The notes under the pieces were generated by a model. It worked only from the letters and a program-made list of their open reading frames with translations. It was not told the DNA's origin and ran no database searches. The position numbers were made by a program, and so were the translations under genes. From Neisseria zalophi (lineage in GTDB: Bacteria; Pseudomonadota; Gammaproteobacteria; Burkholderiales; Neisseriaceae): a stretch of 64,000 nucleotides of DNA. Location of the stretch: NCBI RefSeq assembly GCF_008807015.1, contig NZ_CP031700.1, positions 1,761,014-1,825,013 of the forward strand. The letters are read 5' to 3'. Below, piece after piece: positions 21,953 through 30,676 of the stretch. The number at the start of each line of letters is the position of its first letter. Positions within the stretch are counted from its first letter, which is position 1.

Positions 21953-21967
21953 TGTAATTAAATTACA
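21953..21967. promoter_or_regulatory. HexR operator between zwf and edd
   Basis: TGTAATTAAATTACA is a perfect match to the known HexR consensus TGTARTTWAATTACA and is a near-perfect palindrome. It overlaps the -35 element of the predicted edd promoter, a classic repressor position. The divergent gene zwf starts 273 bp to the left. Confidence 0.85.
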
Positions 21968-21991
21968 AAATAAAAGTAAATAGATTATAAT
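21963..21991 (+). promoter_or_regulatory. Predicted sigma-70 promoter of edd
   Basis: TTACAA (21963-21968) and TATAAT (21986-21991) are separated by 17 bp. The rest of the 21681-22152 gap is AT-rich with one single DUS at 22006-22017. Confidence 0.6.
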
Positions 21992-22152
21992 GAACGAAAT
22001 AACCATTCAGACGGCCTAACTATTATTAAATATAAAAAACCAGCTAAAACAAAAAAACAGCGCAATACAAATCAAGCGGTTTTCAATAAATATCGCCAAC
22101 CGGCTAAAACAAAAATATCGCCGTCGAATGCCATACAGAAAGGCACAAACCA

Positions 22153-23988
22153 ATGACTACAACCCCTATCCACCCTACCCTTGCCACCGTCACGCAACGG
22201 ATTATTGATCGCAGCCGCCCAAGCCGTGAAACTTATTTGGCACGCATCCGTACCTTGCAACAAAAAGGCCGTGTTGAGCGCGACCAATTGGGCTGTTCCA
22301 ACCTTGCGCACGGCTATGCCTCTATGCCGCAAACCATCAAAATCGAAATGCTCAAACACAGCACACCGAATCTGGGCATGATTACCGCCTATAACGATAT
22401 GGTATCCGCCCACCAACCGTTCTTACAATTCCCCGATTGGATTAAAGACGAAGCACAGCAGCACGGCGCCACCGCCCAAGTCGCCGGCGGCACCCCCGCC
22501 ATGTGCGACGGCATCACCCAAGGCTACGAAGGCATGGAGCTTTCTCTATTTTCGCGTGATGTGATTGCCATGAGTACGGCTATCGGCCTGTCGCATCAAA
22601 TGTTTGACGGCGCCCTCTACTTCGGCGTATGCGACAAAATCGTTCCCGGGCTGATGATCGGTGCTTTAAGCTGCGGCCACCTTCCCGGTATTTTCGTGCC
22701 GGCTGGCCCGATGCAAAGCGGTATCGGCAATAAAGAAAAAGCCCGCACCCGCCAATTGTTTGCCGAAGGCAAGGTAGGACGCGATGCTTTGCTGGAAAGC
22801 GAAATGAAGTCTTATCACAGCCCCGGCACCTGCACTTTCTACGGCACCGCCAATTCCAACCAAATGATGATGGAAATGATGGGCGTACATCTGCCGGCTG
22901 CTGCATTTTTCCATCCCTACACCCCTATGCGCGAAGCTTTAACCCGATATGCCGCCGCCCATTTAGTTGAAGGTATTCAAAACGGCACCGCCAAACCCAT
23001 TGGCGAAATGTTGGATGAAAAATCGTTTGTTAACGCGCTTATCGGCTTAATGGCAACCGGCGGTTCGACCAATCACACCATGCACTTGGTTGCTATGGCG
23101 CGTGCCGCCGGTATTATTTTAACGTGGGATGATTTTGACGAAATTTCATCTATTATTCCGCTACTTATCCGCGTTTACCCCAACGGACAGGCAGACATCA
23201 ACCATTTTGCCGCCGTCGGCGGGCTGCCGTTCGTTATCCGCGAATTGCGCAATAACGGTTTACTGCACGATGATGTCGAAACCGTGATGGGGCACGGCAT
23301 GGCCGCCTATACCCAAGAACCGTTTTTGGTTGACGGAAAATTGCAATGGCAGGATGCCGTAGAAACCAGCCGCGATGAAGATATTCTACGACCGTTCTCA
23401 CGACCGTTCTCACCCGATGGCGGCCTGCGCCTGATGAAAGGCAATATCGGCCGCGGCGTGATTAAAGTATCTGCCGTACGCGAACATTGCCGTATTATCG
23501 AAGCTCCGGCGATTGTGTTTAACGACCAACGCGAAGTGCTGGCCGCATTCGAACGCGGCGAGTTGGAACGCGATTTTATTTGTGTCGTCCGCTTTCAAGG
23601 CCCGCGTGCCAACGGCATGCCCGAACTGCACAAACTCACCCCGCCGCTCGGTATTCTGCAAGACCGCGGCTTTAAGGTCGCACTGGTAACGGATGGCCGT
23701 ATGTCGGGCGCGTCCGGCAAAGTGCCCGCATCCATACATATGTCGCCCGAAGCCTTACTCGGCGGCGGTATCGGTAAAATCCGTACGGGCGATATGATTC
23801 GTTTTGACTCGGTGAGCGGGGAATTAACCGCGCTGGTCGACGAAGCCGAATGGAACGCCCGCGATATTCCCGAACCGGATTTAAGCAAAAATACCCACGG
23901 CATCGGCAGAGAATTGTTTGCCGGCTTCCGCAGCATCACCAGCAGCGCCGAAACCGGCGCCATGAGCTTTGGCGGTGACTTTGCCTGA
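22153..23988 (+). CDS. edd: Phosphogluconate dehydratase
   Basis: A 611-residue iron-sulfur dehydratase of the IlvD/Edd family that converts 6-phosphogluconate to 2-keto-3-deoxy-6-phosphogluconate. Cluster-related cysteines appear in GTPAMCDGITQG and GTCTFYGTANSNQMMMEMMG, and the C-terminal signature VALVTDGRMSGASGKVPASIH is present. Length is normal. The local sequence RPFSRPFSPDGG is encoded by two identical 12-base units near 23390-23413, but the frame is intact. It is transcribed with eda, with HexR control predicted. Confidence 0.97.
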   Translation: MTTTPIHPTLATVTQRIIDRSRPSRETYLARIRTLQQKGRVERDQLGCSNLAHGYASMPQTIKIEMLKHSTPNLGMITAYNDMVSAHQPFLQFPDWIKDEAQQHGATAQVAGGTPAMCDGITQGYEGMELSLFSRDVIAMSTAIGLSHQMFDGALYFGVCDKIVPGLMIGALSCGHLPGIFVPAGPMQSGIGNKEKARTRQLFAEGKVGRDALLESEMKSYHSPGTCTFYGTANSNQMMMEMMGVHLPAAAFFHPYTPMREALTRYAAAHLVEGIQNGTAKPIGEMLDEKSFVNALIGLMATGGSTNHTMHLVAMARAAGIILTWDDFDEISSIIPLLIRVYPNGQADINHFAAVGGLPFVIRELRNNGLLHDDVETVMGHGMAAYTQEPFLVDGKLQWQDAVETSRDEDILRPFSRPFSPDGGLRLMKGNIGRGVIKVSAVREHCRIIEAPAIVFNDQREVLAAFERGELERDFICVVRFQGPRANGMPELHKLTPPLGILQDRGFKVALVTDGRMSGASGKVPASIHMSPEALLGGGIGKIRTGDMIRFDSVSGELTALVDEAEWNARDIPEPDLSKNTHGIGRELFAGFRSITSSAETGAMSFGGDFA

Positions 23989-23993
23989 TAAGC

Positions 23994-24042
23994 TTTTCAG
24001 ACGGCCTCCAGCCTGTTATGCATGCTTAAGGCCGTCTGAAAA
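23994..24042 (+). terminator. DUS inverted repeat between edd and eda
   Basis: TTTTCAGACGGCCT (23994-24007) faces AGGCCGTCTGAAAA (24029-24042). Another DUS and a partial inverse copy follow at about 24087-24108, just before eda. Confidence 0.6.
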
Positions 24043-24122
24043 CATATATTCCGGCTTGAAATAATGAAACAAAGATTCAATTTATTTTCAGACGGCCTAT
24101 CGTCTGAAATATGGAGTAAAAC

Positions 24123-24749
24123 ATGAACGCACGTGATATTTTAAGTGCCGGTGCGGTAATACCGGTGATGGCGATTGACGATATTGATACCGCCGTTGAT
24201 CTGGCGCATGCACTGGTTGAAGGCGGTATTCCGACCCTTGAAATCACCCTACGCACCGAACACGGGCTTGAAGCGATAAAACGGATTAAAAAAGAAGTCC
24301 CCAACGCCATTGTCGGCGCCGGTACGGTGATCAACGGCGAACAGCTTAAAGCCGTTGAAGATGCGGGGGCGGTATTTGCCATTAGCCCCGGCTTCAATAT
24401 CCGTTTTGCCGAAGCTGCGGCAAAAAGCAATATTACCGTGATTCCCGGCATTGCCACACCGGGCGAATTGATGCTGGCATTGGAATACGGCATTGATACG
24501 ATGAAACTCTTTCCGGCAGAGGTGGTCGGCGGTAAAAAAATGTTGAAAGCGCTATACGGCCCGTTTCCGCAAGTAAAATTCTGCCCTACCGGCGGCATCA
24601 AACTAGAAACCGCACCCGATTATTTAAAACTGCCGAATGTATTGTGCGTCGGTGGTTCATGGTTAACACCCAAAGAAGCGGTAAAAAACAAAGACTGGAA
24701 CACCATCACCCGCTTAGCCAAAGAGGCTTCGGCCTTAAGGCAAAGCTAA
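24123..24749 (+). CDS. eda: 2-keto-3-deoxy-6-phosphogluconate aldolase
   Basis: A 208-residue class I aldolase that splits KDPG into pyruvate and glyceraldehyde-3-phosphate (some also act on 4-hydroxy-2-oxoglutarate). VIPVMAIDDIDTAV and the catalytic Glu region PTLEITLRTEHGLEAI are at the N-terminus, GIATPGELMLALEYGIDTMKLFPAE carries the Schiff-base lysine (in MKLFPAE), and CPTGGI is the phosphate loop. GGAG precedes the ATG. It completes the Entner-Doudoroff pathway started by zwf, pgl and edd. Confidence 0.97.
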   Translation: MNARDILSAGAVIPVMAIDDIDTAVDLAHALVEGGIPTLEITLRTEHGLEAIKRIKKEVPNAIVGAGTVINGEQLKAVEDAGAVFAISPGFNIRFAEAAAKSNITVIPGIATPGELMLALEYGIDTMKLFPAEVVGGKKMLKALYGPFPQVKFCPTGGIKLETAPDYLKLPNVLCVGGSWLTPKEAVKNKDWNTITRLAKEASALRQS

Positions 24750-24775
24750 TCAAACTGAGGCATATCACGCACTAA

Positions 24776-24834
24776 AGGCCGTCTGAAAACTAATGCTTAT
24801 CTGAATAGAAAGAGCTTTAGGTTTCAGACGGCCT
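24776..24834 (+). terminator. DUS inverted repeat after eda
   Basis: AGGCCGTCTGAAA (24776-24788) faces TTTCAGACGGCCT (24822-24834), with a 33-base loop. Confidence 0.55.
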
Positions 24835-24930
24835 AGCCTAATGTATTAATAGCCAATGCGCCCTTATGCCCCACTTTCTTCCAATACTTTAACGGTTTCA
24901 CTATATAATCGGCTTTTTGTCTAAGAAATC

Positions 24931-25806
24931 ATGATTTATCTGATTGCCAGCATCTGTTTCAGCGTTGCCGTATCCGTCTTACTCAAAATCGCCCGATCCA
25001 AAAGTATCGATATCGAGCAGGCGGTAGCCACTAACTATATTGTTGCCGTTGCATTGTGTATGCTGCTTTTAAAGCCCAATCTTCAGGCATGGCAAGCATA
25101 TATGCCGACTTGGTGGCTGTTTGCCGCGCTCGGTGTCTTGCTGCCATCGGTTTTTATTATTATGGGGCGGGCGGTGGAGCATGCCGGTATTGTTAAATCC
25201 GATGCGGCACAACGTTTATCCCTTTTCTTGCCGATTGCAGCCTCTTTTCTTATCTTCGGCGAACAACTCTCACAAGGCCGCCTTATCGGCTTGGCGTTGG
25301 CCTTTACTGCCTTGGTCTGCCTATTATGGAAAGCCCCGTCCGGCAGTAAAAAGAAATCAGGCGGTTCCGTTGTGCTATGGTTAATCGGCGTATGGTGCGG
25401 CTATGGCGTAATTGATATTTTATTCAAACAGCTCGCTAAAAACGGAGCGGCTTTTTCGGCAAACTTACTGATTGTATTTTGCCTCGCAGGCATTTTGATG
25501 TTCGGCTATTTGTTTGCCAAATCGGTTAAATGGACGGCAGCAGGTATACTTGGCGGCTTAATATTAGGCGTATTGAATTTTGCCAATATCTATACTTATG
25601 TACGCGCCCATCAGGTGATGAGCGATAATCCGACTTTGGTATTCGCCGGCATGAATATCGGGGTGATTGTTTCCGGCACTTTAATCGGCGCTTGGTTTTT
25701 TAAAGAGAAAATCAGCAATGTGAATGCGGCAGGCATCGCCGTTGCTATATGCGCATTGGCCTGCTTGTTTTATTGGCACATTATTTCAGGCTGGTTGGGT
25801 TTATAA
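24931..25806 (+). CDS. EamA/DMT family transporter
   Basis: A 291-residue membrane protein with about ten hydrophobic helices in two repeats, as in the drug/metabolite transporter superfamily. The second half has NPTLVFAGMNIGVIVSGTLIGAWFFKEKIS, the usual end of the EamA domain. Substrate is unknown. It stands alone between eda and tRNA-Ser and is followed by a good hairpin terminator. No clear ribosome binding site is seen before the ATG (AAGAAATC is the best candidate). Confidence 0.8.
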   Translation: MIYLIASICFSVAVSVLLKIARSKSIDIEQAVATNYIVAVALCMLLLKPNLQAWQAYMPTWWLFAALGVLLPSVFIIMGRAVEHAGIVKSDAAQRLSLFLPIAASFLIFGEQLSQGRLIGLALAFTALVCLLWKAPSGSKKKSGGSVVLWLIGVWCGYGVIDILFKQLAKNGAAFSANLLIVFCLAGILMFGYLFAKSVKWTAAGILGGLILGVLNFANIYTYVRAHQVMSDNPTLVFAGMNIGVIVSGTLIGAWFFKEKISNVNAAGIAVAICALACLFYWHIISGWLGL

Positions 25807-25848
25807 AGCGATCCATAAAATAGATTCAGATATTTCAAATCAATAATA

Positions 25849-25881
25849 AAAAATCCCAAGCTATTATCGCTTGGGATTTTT
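25849..25881. terminator. Bidirectional hairpin terminator between DMT transporter and tRNA-Ser
   Basis: AAAAATCCCAAGC (25849-25861) pairs perfectly with GCTTGGGATTTTT (25869-25881), giving a U-run in both directions. Confidence 0.9.
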
Positions 25882-25887
25882 TATATT

Positions 25888-25981
25888 TGGCGGAGCAGGA
25901 GGGATTCGAACCCTCGATCCAGGTTTTAGCCCAGATGCACCCTTAGCAGGGGTGTGCCTTCAGCCTCTCAGCCACTGCTCC
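25888..25981 (-). tRNA. tRNA-Ser (anticodon GCT)
   Basis: A 94-base class II tRNA with encoded CCA. The acceptor GGAGCAG pairs with CTGCTCC, discriminator G, anticodon loop CTGCTAA (GCT), a long variable arm, and TTCGAATC in the T-loop region. Confidence 0.97.
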
Positions 25982-26223
25982 GTAAAGAGAAACGAACTAT
26001 AATCAAGTATATTATGAGTGTCAAGCCGATTTCAGTCCTTGCAACAGATTAAAAAATTAAGGCATTGAATTTCATTTAAATTCATTTTTAGATTTTCAAA
26101 TGTCAAAATTGAATACAAATAGAATCAGCATCGCCTTCTATCTAATCGTATTTATTTTTTATACTCTTGCTATTTAATTTTTCAGACGGCCTGAAACGTT
26201 TTTCTATATACCATTTGCCTACA

Positions 26224-26252
26224 AAAAAACCGTGCATTCCGCACGGTTTTTT
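26224..26252 (-). terminator. Terminator of icd
   Basis: AAAAAACCGTGC and GCACGGTTTTTT form a 12-bp stem with a 5-base loop, immediately downstream of the icd stop. Confidence 0.9.
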
Positions 26253-26272
26253 AAATCATAGAATAATAATGA

Positions 26273-27511
26273 TTACATACGCTCAATCATGGCTTTACCG
26301 AAGGCAGAGCATGATACTTCGTTAGCGCCTTCCATCAGACGGGCAAAGTCATAAGTGACTTGTTTGTCACCAATGGCTTTTTCCATAGACTTAATCACCA
26401 AATCAGCAGCTTCTTTCCAGCCTAAGTGACGCAACATCATTTCGGCAGACAAAATCAATGAGCCAGGGTTCACTTTATCTTGGCCGGCATATTTCGGCGC
26501 AGTACCGTGGGTAGCTTCGAAAATAGCATATTGATCAGAAATATTGGCACCCGGAGCAATACCGATACCGCCCACTTGAGCTGCCAATGCATCAGAAATA
26601 TAGTCACCGTTCAAGTTCAAGGTAGCGATAACGTCGTATTCGGCCGGACGCAATACAATTTGCTGCAAGAAGGCATCGGCAATCGCATCTTTCACAATGA
26701 TTTCTTTGCCGGTTTTCGGGTTTTTAAATTTGCACCAAGGGCCGCCGTCAATCAATTCGGCGCCGAATTCTTTTTGTGCCAACTCATAACCCCAATCGCG
26801 GAAACCACCTTCGGTAAACTTCATAATGTTACCTTTGTGTACCAAGGTTACGCTGTCGCGGTCATTGTCAATCGCATATTGGATAGCGGCGCGTACCAAG
26901 CGGGTGGTACCTTCTTTAGAAACGGGTTTGATGCCGATGCCCGAAGTGCCCGGGAAGCGGATTTTTTTCACGCCCATTTCATTTTGTAGGAAATCGATAA
27001 TTTTTTTAGCGCTGTCGCTTTCAGCTTCCCACTCGATACCGGCATAAATATCTTCGGTATTTTCACGGAAAATCACCATATTGGTTTTGCTCGGATCTTT
27101 CAAAGGCGAAGGTACACCTTCAAAATAACGAACCGGACGTACACATTGGTATAAATCAAGCTCTTGGCGCAATGCCACGTTCAAGGAACGGATACCACCA
27201 CCCACAGGAGTAGTCATCGGGCCTTTGATAGATACAGAATATTCTTTTAAAGCTTCCAAAGTGTCTTCAGGCAGCCATACATTGTCACCGTAAACACGGG
27301 TTGCTTTTTCACCGGCATAAACTTCCATCCAATGAATTTTTTTCTCTCCTCCGTAAGCCTTTTCAACAGCGGCATCAATCACTGCTTTCATCACGGGTGT
27401 GATATCTACACCGATACCGTCACCTTCAATGAAAGGAATAATAGGATTATTGGGAATAGCCTGACCCGGAACAATTTTTTGACCTTCTGCCGGTACTTTA
27501 ATATGACTCAT
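26273..27511 (-). CDS. icd: NADP-dependent isocitrate dehydrogenase
   Basis: A 412-residue homodimeric-type (E. coli-like) isocitrate dehydrogenase that oxidises isocitrate to 2-oxoglutarate in the TCA cycle. The substrate-binding region [27 protein letters not shown] contains the serine that IDH kinase would modify in enterics. [13 protein letters not shown] and [17 protein letters not shown] carry metal and substrate residues. [14 protein letters not shown] has the Lys-Tyr pair associated with NADP preference. A clear ribosome binding site (CAGGAGA) precedes the ATG, and a rho-independent terminator follows. Alone in its unit. Confidence 0.96.
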   Translation of the reverse strand: MSHIKVPAEGQKIVPGQAIPNNPIIPFIEGDGIGVDITPVMKAVIDAAVEKAYGGEKKIHWMEVYAGEKATRVYGDNVWLPEDTLEALKEYSVSIKGPMTTPVGGGIRSLNVALRQELDLYQCVRPVRYFEGVPSPLKDPSKTNMVIFRENTEDIYAGIEWEAESDSAKKIIDFLQNEMGVKKIRFPGTSGIGIKPVSKEGTTRLVRAAIQYAIDNDRDSVTLVHKGNIMKFTEGGFRDWGYELAQKEFGAELIDGGPWCKFKNPKTGKEIIVKDAIADAFLQQIVLRPAEYDVIATLNLNGDYISDALAAQVGGIGIAPGANISDQYAIFEATHGTAPKYAGQDKVNPGSLILSAEMMLRHLGWKEAADLVIKSMEKAIGDKQVTYDFARLMEGANEVSCSAFGKAMIERM

Positions 27512-27786
27512 GGTGTCTCCTGTTTAATAAACTTTTTTCTTGACGGATAACTTCAGAATAGATTGCCAAGGTATCAATGTGCAACTTCAAAAAAGATAAG
27601 TACAACATAGGTTAAACAAACTATTCTTCATTTATTTACAAATGCATCGATACAGCCGGATACGTTTATCATCCCACTATAAAGACGTACATCGTATCTA
27701 TCGATTATGCTTGATTTTTGCCTCTTACGCCAGCATTAAACATGTGTAAATTTATTTGAACAATATAAATAATAAAAATAAAAAAC

Positions 27787-27828
27787 CTTCTGCTTCAAAA
27801 TAAATTTCTGAAGCAAAAGGCTTTTCAA
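27787..27828 (-). terminator. Imperfect hairpin after tbpA
   Basis: AAACCTTCTGCTTC faces GAAGCAAAAGGCTTTT with one or two mismatches, and a run of A (U on the minus transcript) adjoins it. The rest of 27512-27874 is AT-rich leader sequence of icd with no other signal I can support. Confidence 0.5.
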
Positions 27829-27874
27829 CAACATAATCAATGAATGATCCAATTCAATTGTTAAATTTCAAAAA

Positions 27875-30640
27875 TTAGAATTTCATTTCTAATGATAAGG
27901 CCACGTTTCTACCCGGCGCAGCATAACGCGCATAGCTGCCGACATCTGTTTGCCGGTTAACCGCACCGATAGCAGATTGGCGCACAGACTCCCATTGGCT
28001 ATAACGGCGGTTTGCTAAATTGTAAATACCGGCGCGTAGTGTAAACTTATCTTTCAAGGTCACATAGCCGCTCAGATCAAAAGTGTACCAAGATTTGGTT
28101 GCCTTATCGGTCGCACTTTCATCATAAGTACGGTAGCCTAAAATATAAAAACCTTTCAACTCATTGGGATTTTTGGCTTTTGAGTAGGTCATGGTTGAAT
28201 TAACCCCCCATTTTCCGCTCGGATGATCATATCCCAAACCCAATATATAACGTGACGGCTGAATTGCATCTAACAATGGACTGTAAATCGTTCTGAAATA
28301 GTCATGGGTCAATTCTGCTTTTTTCAGTTTGATACGATTATAAGCTACTGTACTGTAAAATCCCTCCGGAACCTTGTCATACACACCATTCCAGTCGATT
28401 TTACCGATAATATTAATACCATCCAAACTAATATTATGAATATTACGATATCCTATTCCGCGTTCACGGCGGGCAAATCCGGGGGCATGAATACTGATGG
28501 TGCTTTGACCAATTAAATTTTTATAACGGTTTCTGAAGTAGCTGGCTTCCAGAGTGCCCCAGTCGCCTCTTAAATGAACACCCCATTCGTTATTCAATGC
28601 TTTTTCAGGTTCAAATTTACCGACATAATGCGCATCATCATCTCTACCTTTTTGAAAACCATCTACACGGATACCAAATAGCTCTTGAAAACTCGGTACA
28701 CGGAAACCGTTTGAAATACGGTGTGAAAAACTTAAAGAACGGGTTGGCTTAAATACCAGGCCACTATTCCATGAAAAGTTTTTAAAGGTTCCTTGTGCCG
28801 TCCAAGAGTCATCCGTCGTCATTTTATGATAGTCATAGCGTGCGCCTAAGCCCCAATCGAAGTATTGACCCAAAGACATATTGTCACGCAATGAAACATA
28901 GTAGTTGTGACCTTTAATCTCACGGGGATCACATCCGATCACACCTACCGCTATACCGTCATACCGACACAATTGACTCCGATAAATTTTAACAGGAGGA
29001 AGCCGATAACGATAAGGATTCGTCCTGGTTCCATTACCATCAATAAATTCAGGAATGCTCTGAGCATTCTCGATAAAAAAGTCTTTACGCTGTAAAGTCG
29101 ATTTAAACCTATCGAAACCCAATCCCAATTGCACATCATGTTGTGTATTGGAGAAATCGAATTTCTTCGCCGCACTTAATTGGAACACATTATGTTTTTC
29201 GTCATAAACACTGCGTTCAGACTCATACAGCGACCAAGGCTTATCAAGGCTGGCACGGCAATTTGGATCAACTGTCGGATAAACCGAACAATGACGACGT
29301 TGGCGATGGCTATCCAGTGAAATATCCTGACGGTCAAAGCTTAAACGAAGTCTGTCTACTACCCCGTCTCTATCGGGATTCTGATAACGATATTCTAACC
29401 CTTTACGTGTTCTACGGTGCCGCTCATCAAAATAACGTAACCGCGAATATTGCATACCGGATGCGAGAAACTCACCTTCCGGCACGGCAAAAGCGCTAAA
29501 TATACTATCACCTTGAAGATAAACACCTTTAGTAAACCGAGACGGGCTAATATTTTTATTTTCCTTGAAATAAGAAGCAGGCCAGTATTTTTCCAACGTC
29601 ATATCACGAATATCATAACGTTGCTTACTGGTTTCAAACACACCGCCTATATAATGACGGTCAGATAAATTATATCCGCCTTTTAATAACCAAGAACGGC
29701 TCTTATAGTCCATCGGATCATGTAATACCCGCTGGTTACCTGTATATTCATCCGCCGAAACCGTTTCTTTCACTGTATCTGCTAAATTGCTGCTTGCCAA
29801 AGGGCGGACAGCACTACAATTAGCCGGATCCGGACACTCTCCCTCCAATACAAACCATGAATGATTGCCGGGAGTAACATTGCCGCTTTGGCGTTCTATT
29901 TCGGTATTATGATTAATCGCATCCCGATGTACTTTGGTTTCAGAGCCATCTCGGTGGGTAAAGATAGCTAGCCCCTCCCAACCGTTCAGACGGCCTGCTG
30001 CTGCAATAGAATGAAGCCACTGACGGTTTTTACTACTATATGTATTTTTAGTATCCAACCCCCAGTTTTGCCCTTCTTTAATCACATCATTAGGCTCTTT
30101 AGTTCTGAAGCTCACCGAACCACCCAAAGAACCGTTACCCTGCTCGGCAGAGTTCGCACCCTTATTAATTTCAATCGACTGAATATTTTCATATTCGATT
30201 TCGTTTCTCGCACCACTACTTGCGGAGGTACGGTCAACGGTATAAGACTGTATCTGAGGCAAACCATCCACATTTAAGCCGACACGGTTTTTATCCACAC
30301 CACGGATAGAATAGCCGCTACTCGCACCACGTCCTTGTTCTACCACGGCAATACCCGGATCATAACGGGTCAGGTCACGGATATTTAATACCTGCTCTTT
30401 ATCTAAAGTATCGCTGTTTTTAACAACTTTACCGAGCCCGGTAACTTCATTGTCTCTACGCCCTGCTCTTTTTTTGGCCTTAACTACAACATCTTCCAGC
30501 TGCGCCTGAGTATTATCGACATTTGCCCCATCAGCTTGGTCTGCCGCCAATACAGGGGCAGATAACAACATACCGGATAACACTGCCACACAAACGGCTT
30601 TAGGCTTAAAAGGAAATACATTTTTACATTGATTTGTCAT
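27875..30640 (-). CDS. tbpA: TonB-dependent transferrin-binding protein A
   Basis: A 921-residue outer membrane receptor that takes iron from host transferrin using TonB energy. A signal peptide ends near residue 33 (VLAADQ). The plug has LTRYDPGIAVVEQGRGASSGYSIRG-type sequence and NEIEYENIQSIEINKGANS. The barrel ends with the usual terminal phenylalanine in ALSLEMKF. Length fits TbpA (about 900-930) better than most LbpA. Some barrel segments (GFRVPSFQELFGI, YDIRDMTLEKY) read like lactoferrin receptor LbpA, but the region around VLEGECPDP and SADEYTGNQRVL reads like TbpA of Haemophilus. It follows tbpB by 36 bp. Host transferrin specificity cannot be told. Confidence 0.85.
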   Translation of the reverse strand: MTNQCKNVFPFKPKAVCVAVLSGMLLSAPVLAADQADGANVDNTQAQLEDVVVKAKKRAGRRDNEVTGLGKVVKNSDTLDKEQVLNIRDLTRYDPGIAVVEQGRGASSGYSIRGVDKNRVGLNVDGLPQIQSYTVDRTSASSGARNEIEYENIQSIEINKGANSAEQGNGSLGGSVSFRTKEPNDVIKEGQNWGLDTKNTYSSKNRQWLHSIAAAGRLNGWEGLAIFTHRDGSETKVHRDAINHNTEIERQSGNVTPGNHSWFVLEGECPDPANCSAVRPLASSNLADTVKETVSADEYTGNQRVLHDPMDYKSRSWLLKGGYNLSDRHYIGGVFETSKQRYDIRDMTLEKYWPASYFKENKNISPSRFTKGVYLQGDSIFSAFAVPEGEFLASGMQYSRLRYFDERHRRTRKGLEYRYQNPDRDGVVDRLRLSFDRQDISLDSHRQRRHCSVYPTVDPNCRASLDKPWSLYESERSVYDEKHNVFQLSAAKKFDFSNTQHDVQLGLGFDRFKSTLQRKDFFIENAQSIPEFIDGNGTRTNPYRYRLPPVKIYRSQLCRYDGIAVGVIGCDPREIKGHNYYVSLRDNMSLGQYFDWGLGARYDYHKMTTDDSWTAQGTFKNFSWNSGLVFKPTRSLSFSHRISNGFRVPSFQELFGIRVDGFQKGRDDDAHYVGKFEPEKALNNEWGVHLRGDWGTLEASYFRNRYKNLIGQSTISIHAPGFARRERGIGYRNIHNISLDGINIIGKIDWNGVYDKVPEGFYSTVAYNRIKLKKAELTHDYFRTIYSPLLDAIQPSRYILGLGYDHPSGKWGVNSTMTYSKAKNPNELKGFYILGYRTYDESATDKATKSWYTFDLSGYVTLKDKFTLRAGIYNLANRRYSQWESVRQSAIGAVNRQTDVGSYARYAAPGRNVALSLEMKF

Positions 30641-30676
30641 TTACGATCATCCAATAATTAGGTAATAGATTTATTT

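Noticed and set aside
23388..23414. 12-bp tandem duplication in edd as a phase-variable repeat
   Set aside because: Only two units, in frame, encoding a plausible family sequence (RPFSRPFSPDGG). No frameshift potential because the unit length is a multiple of three.
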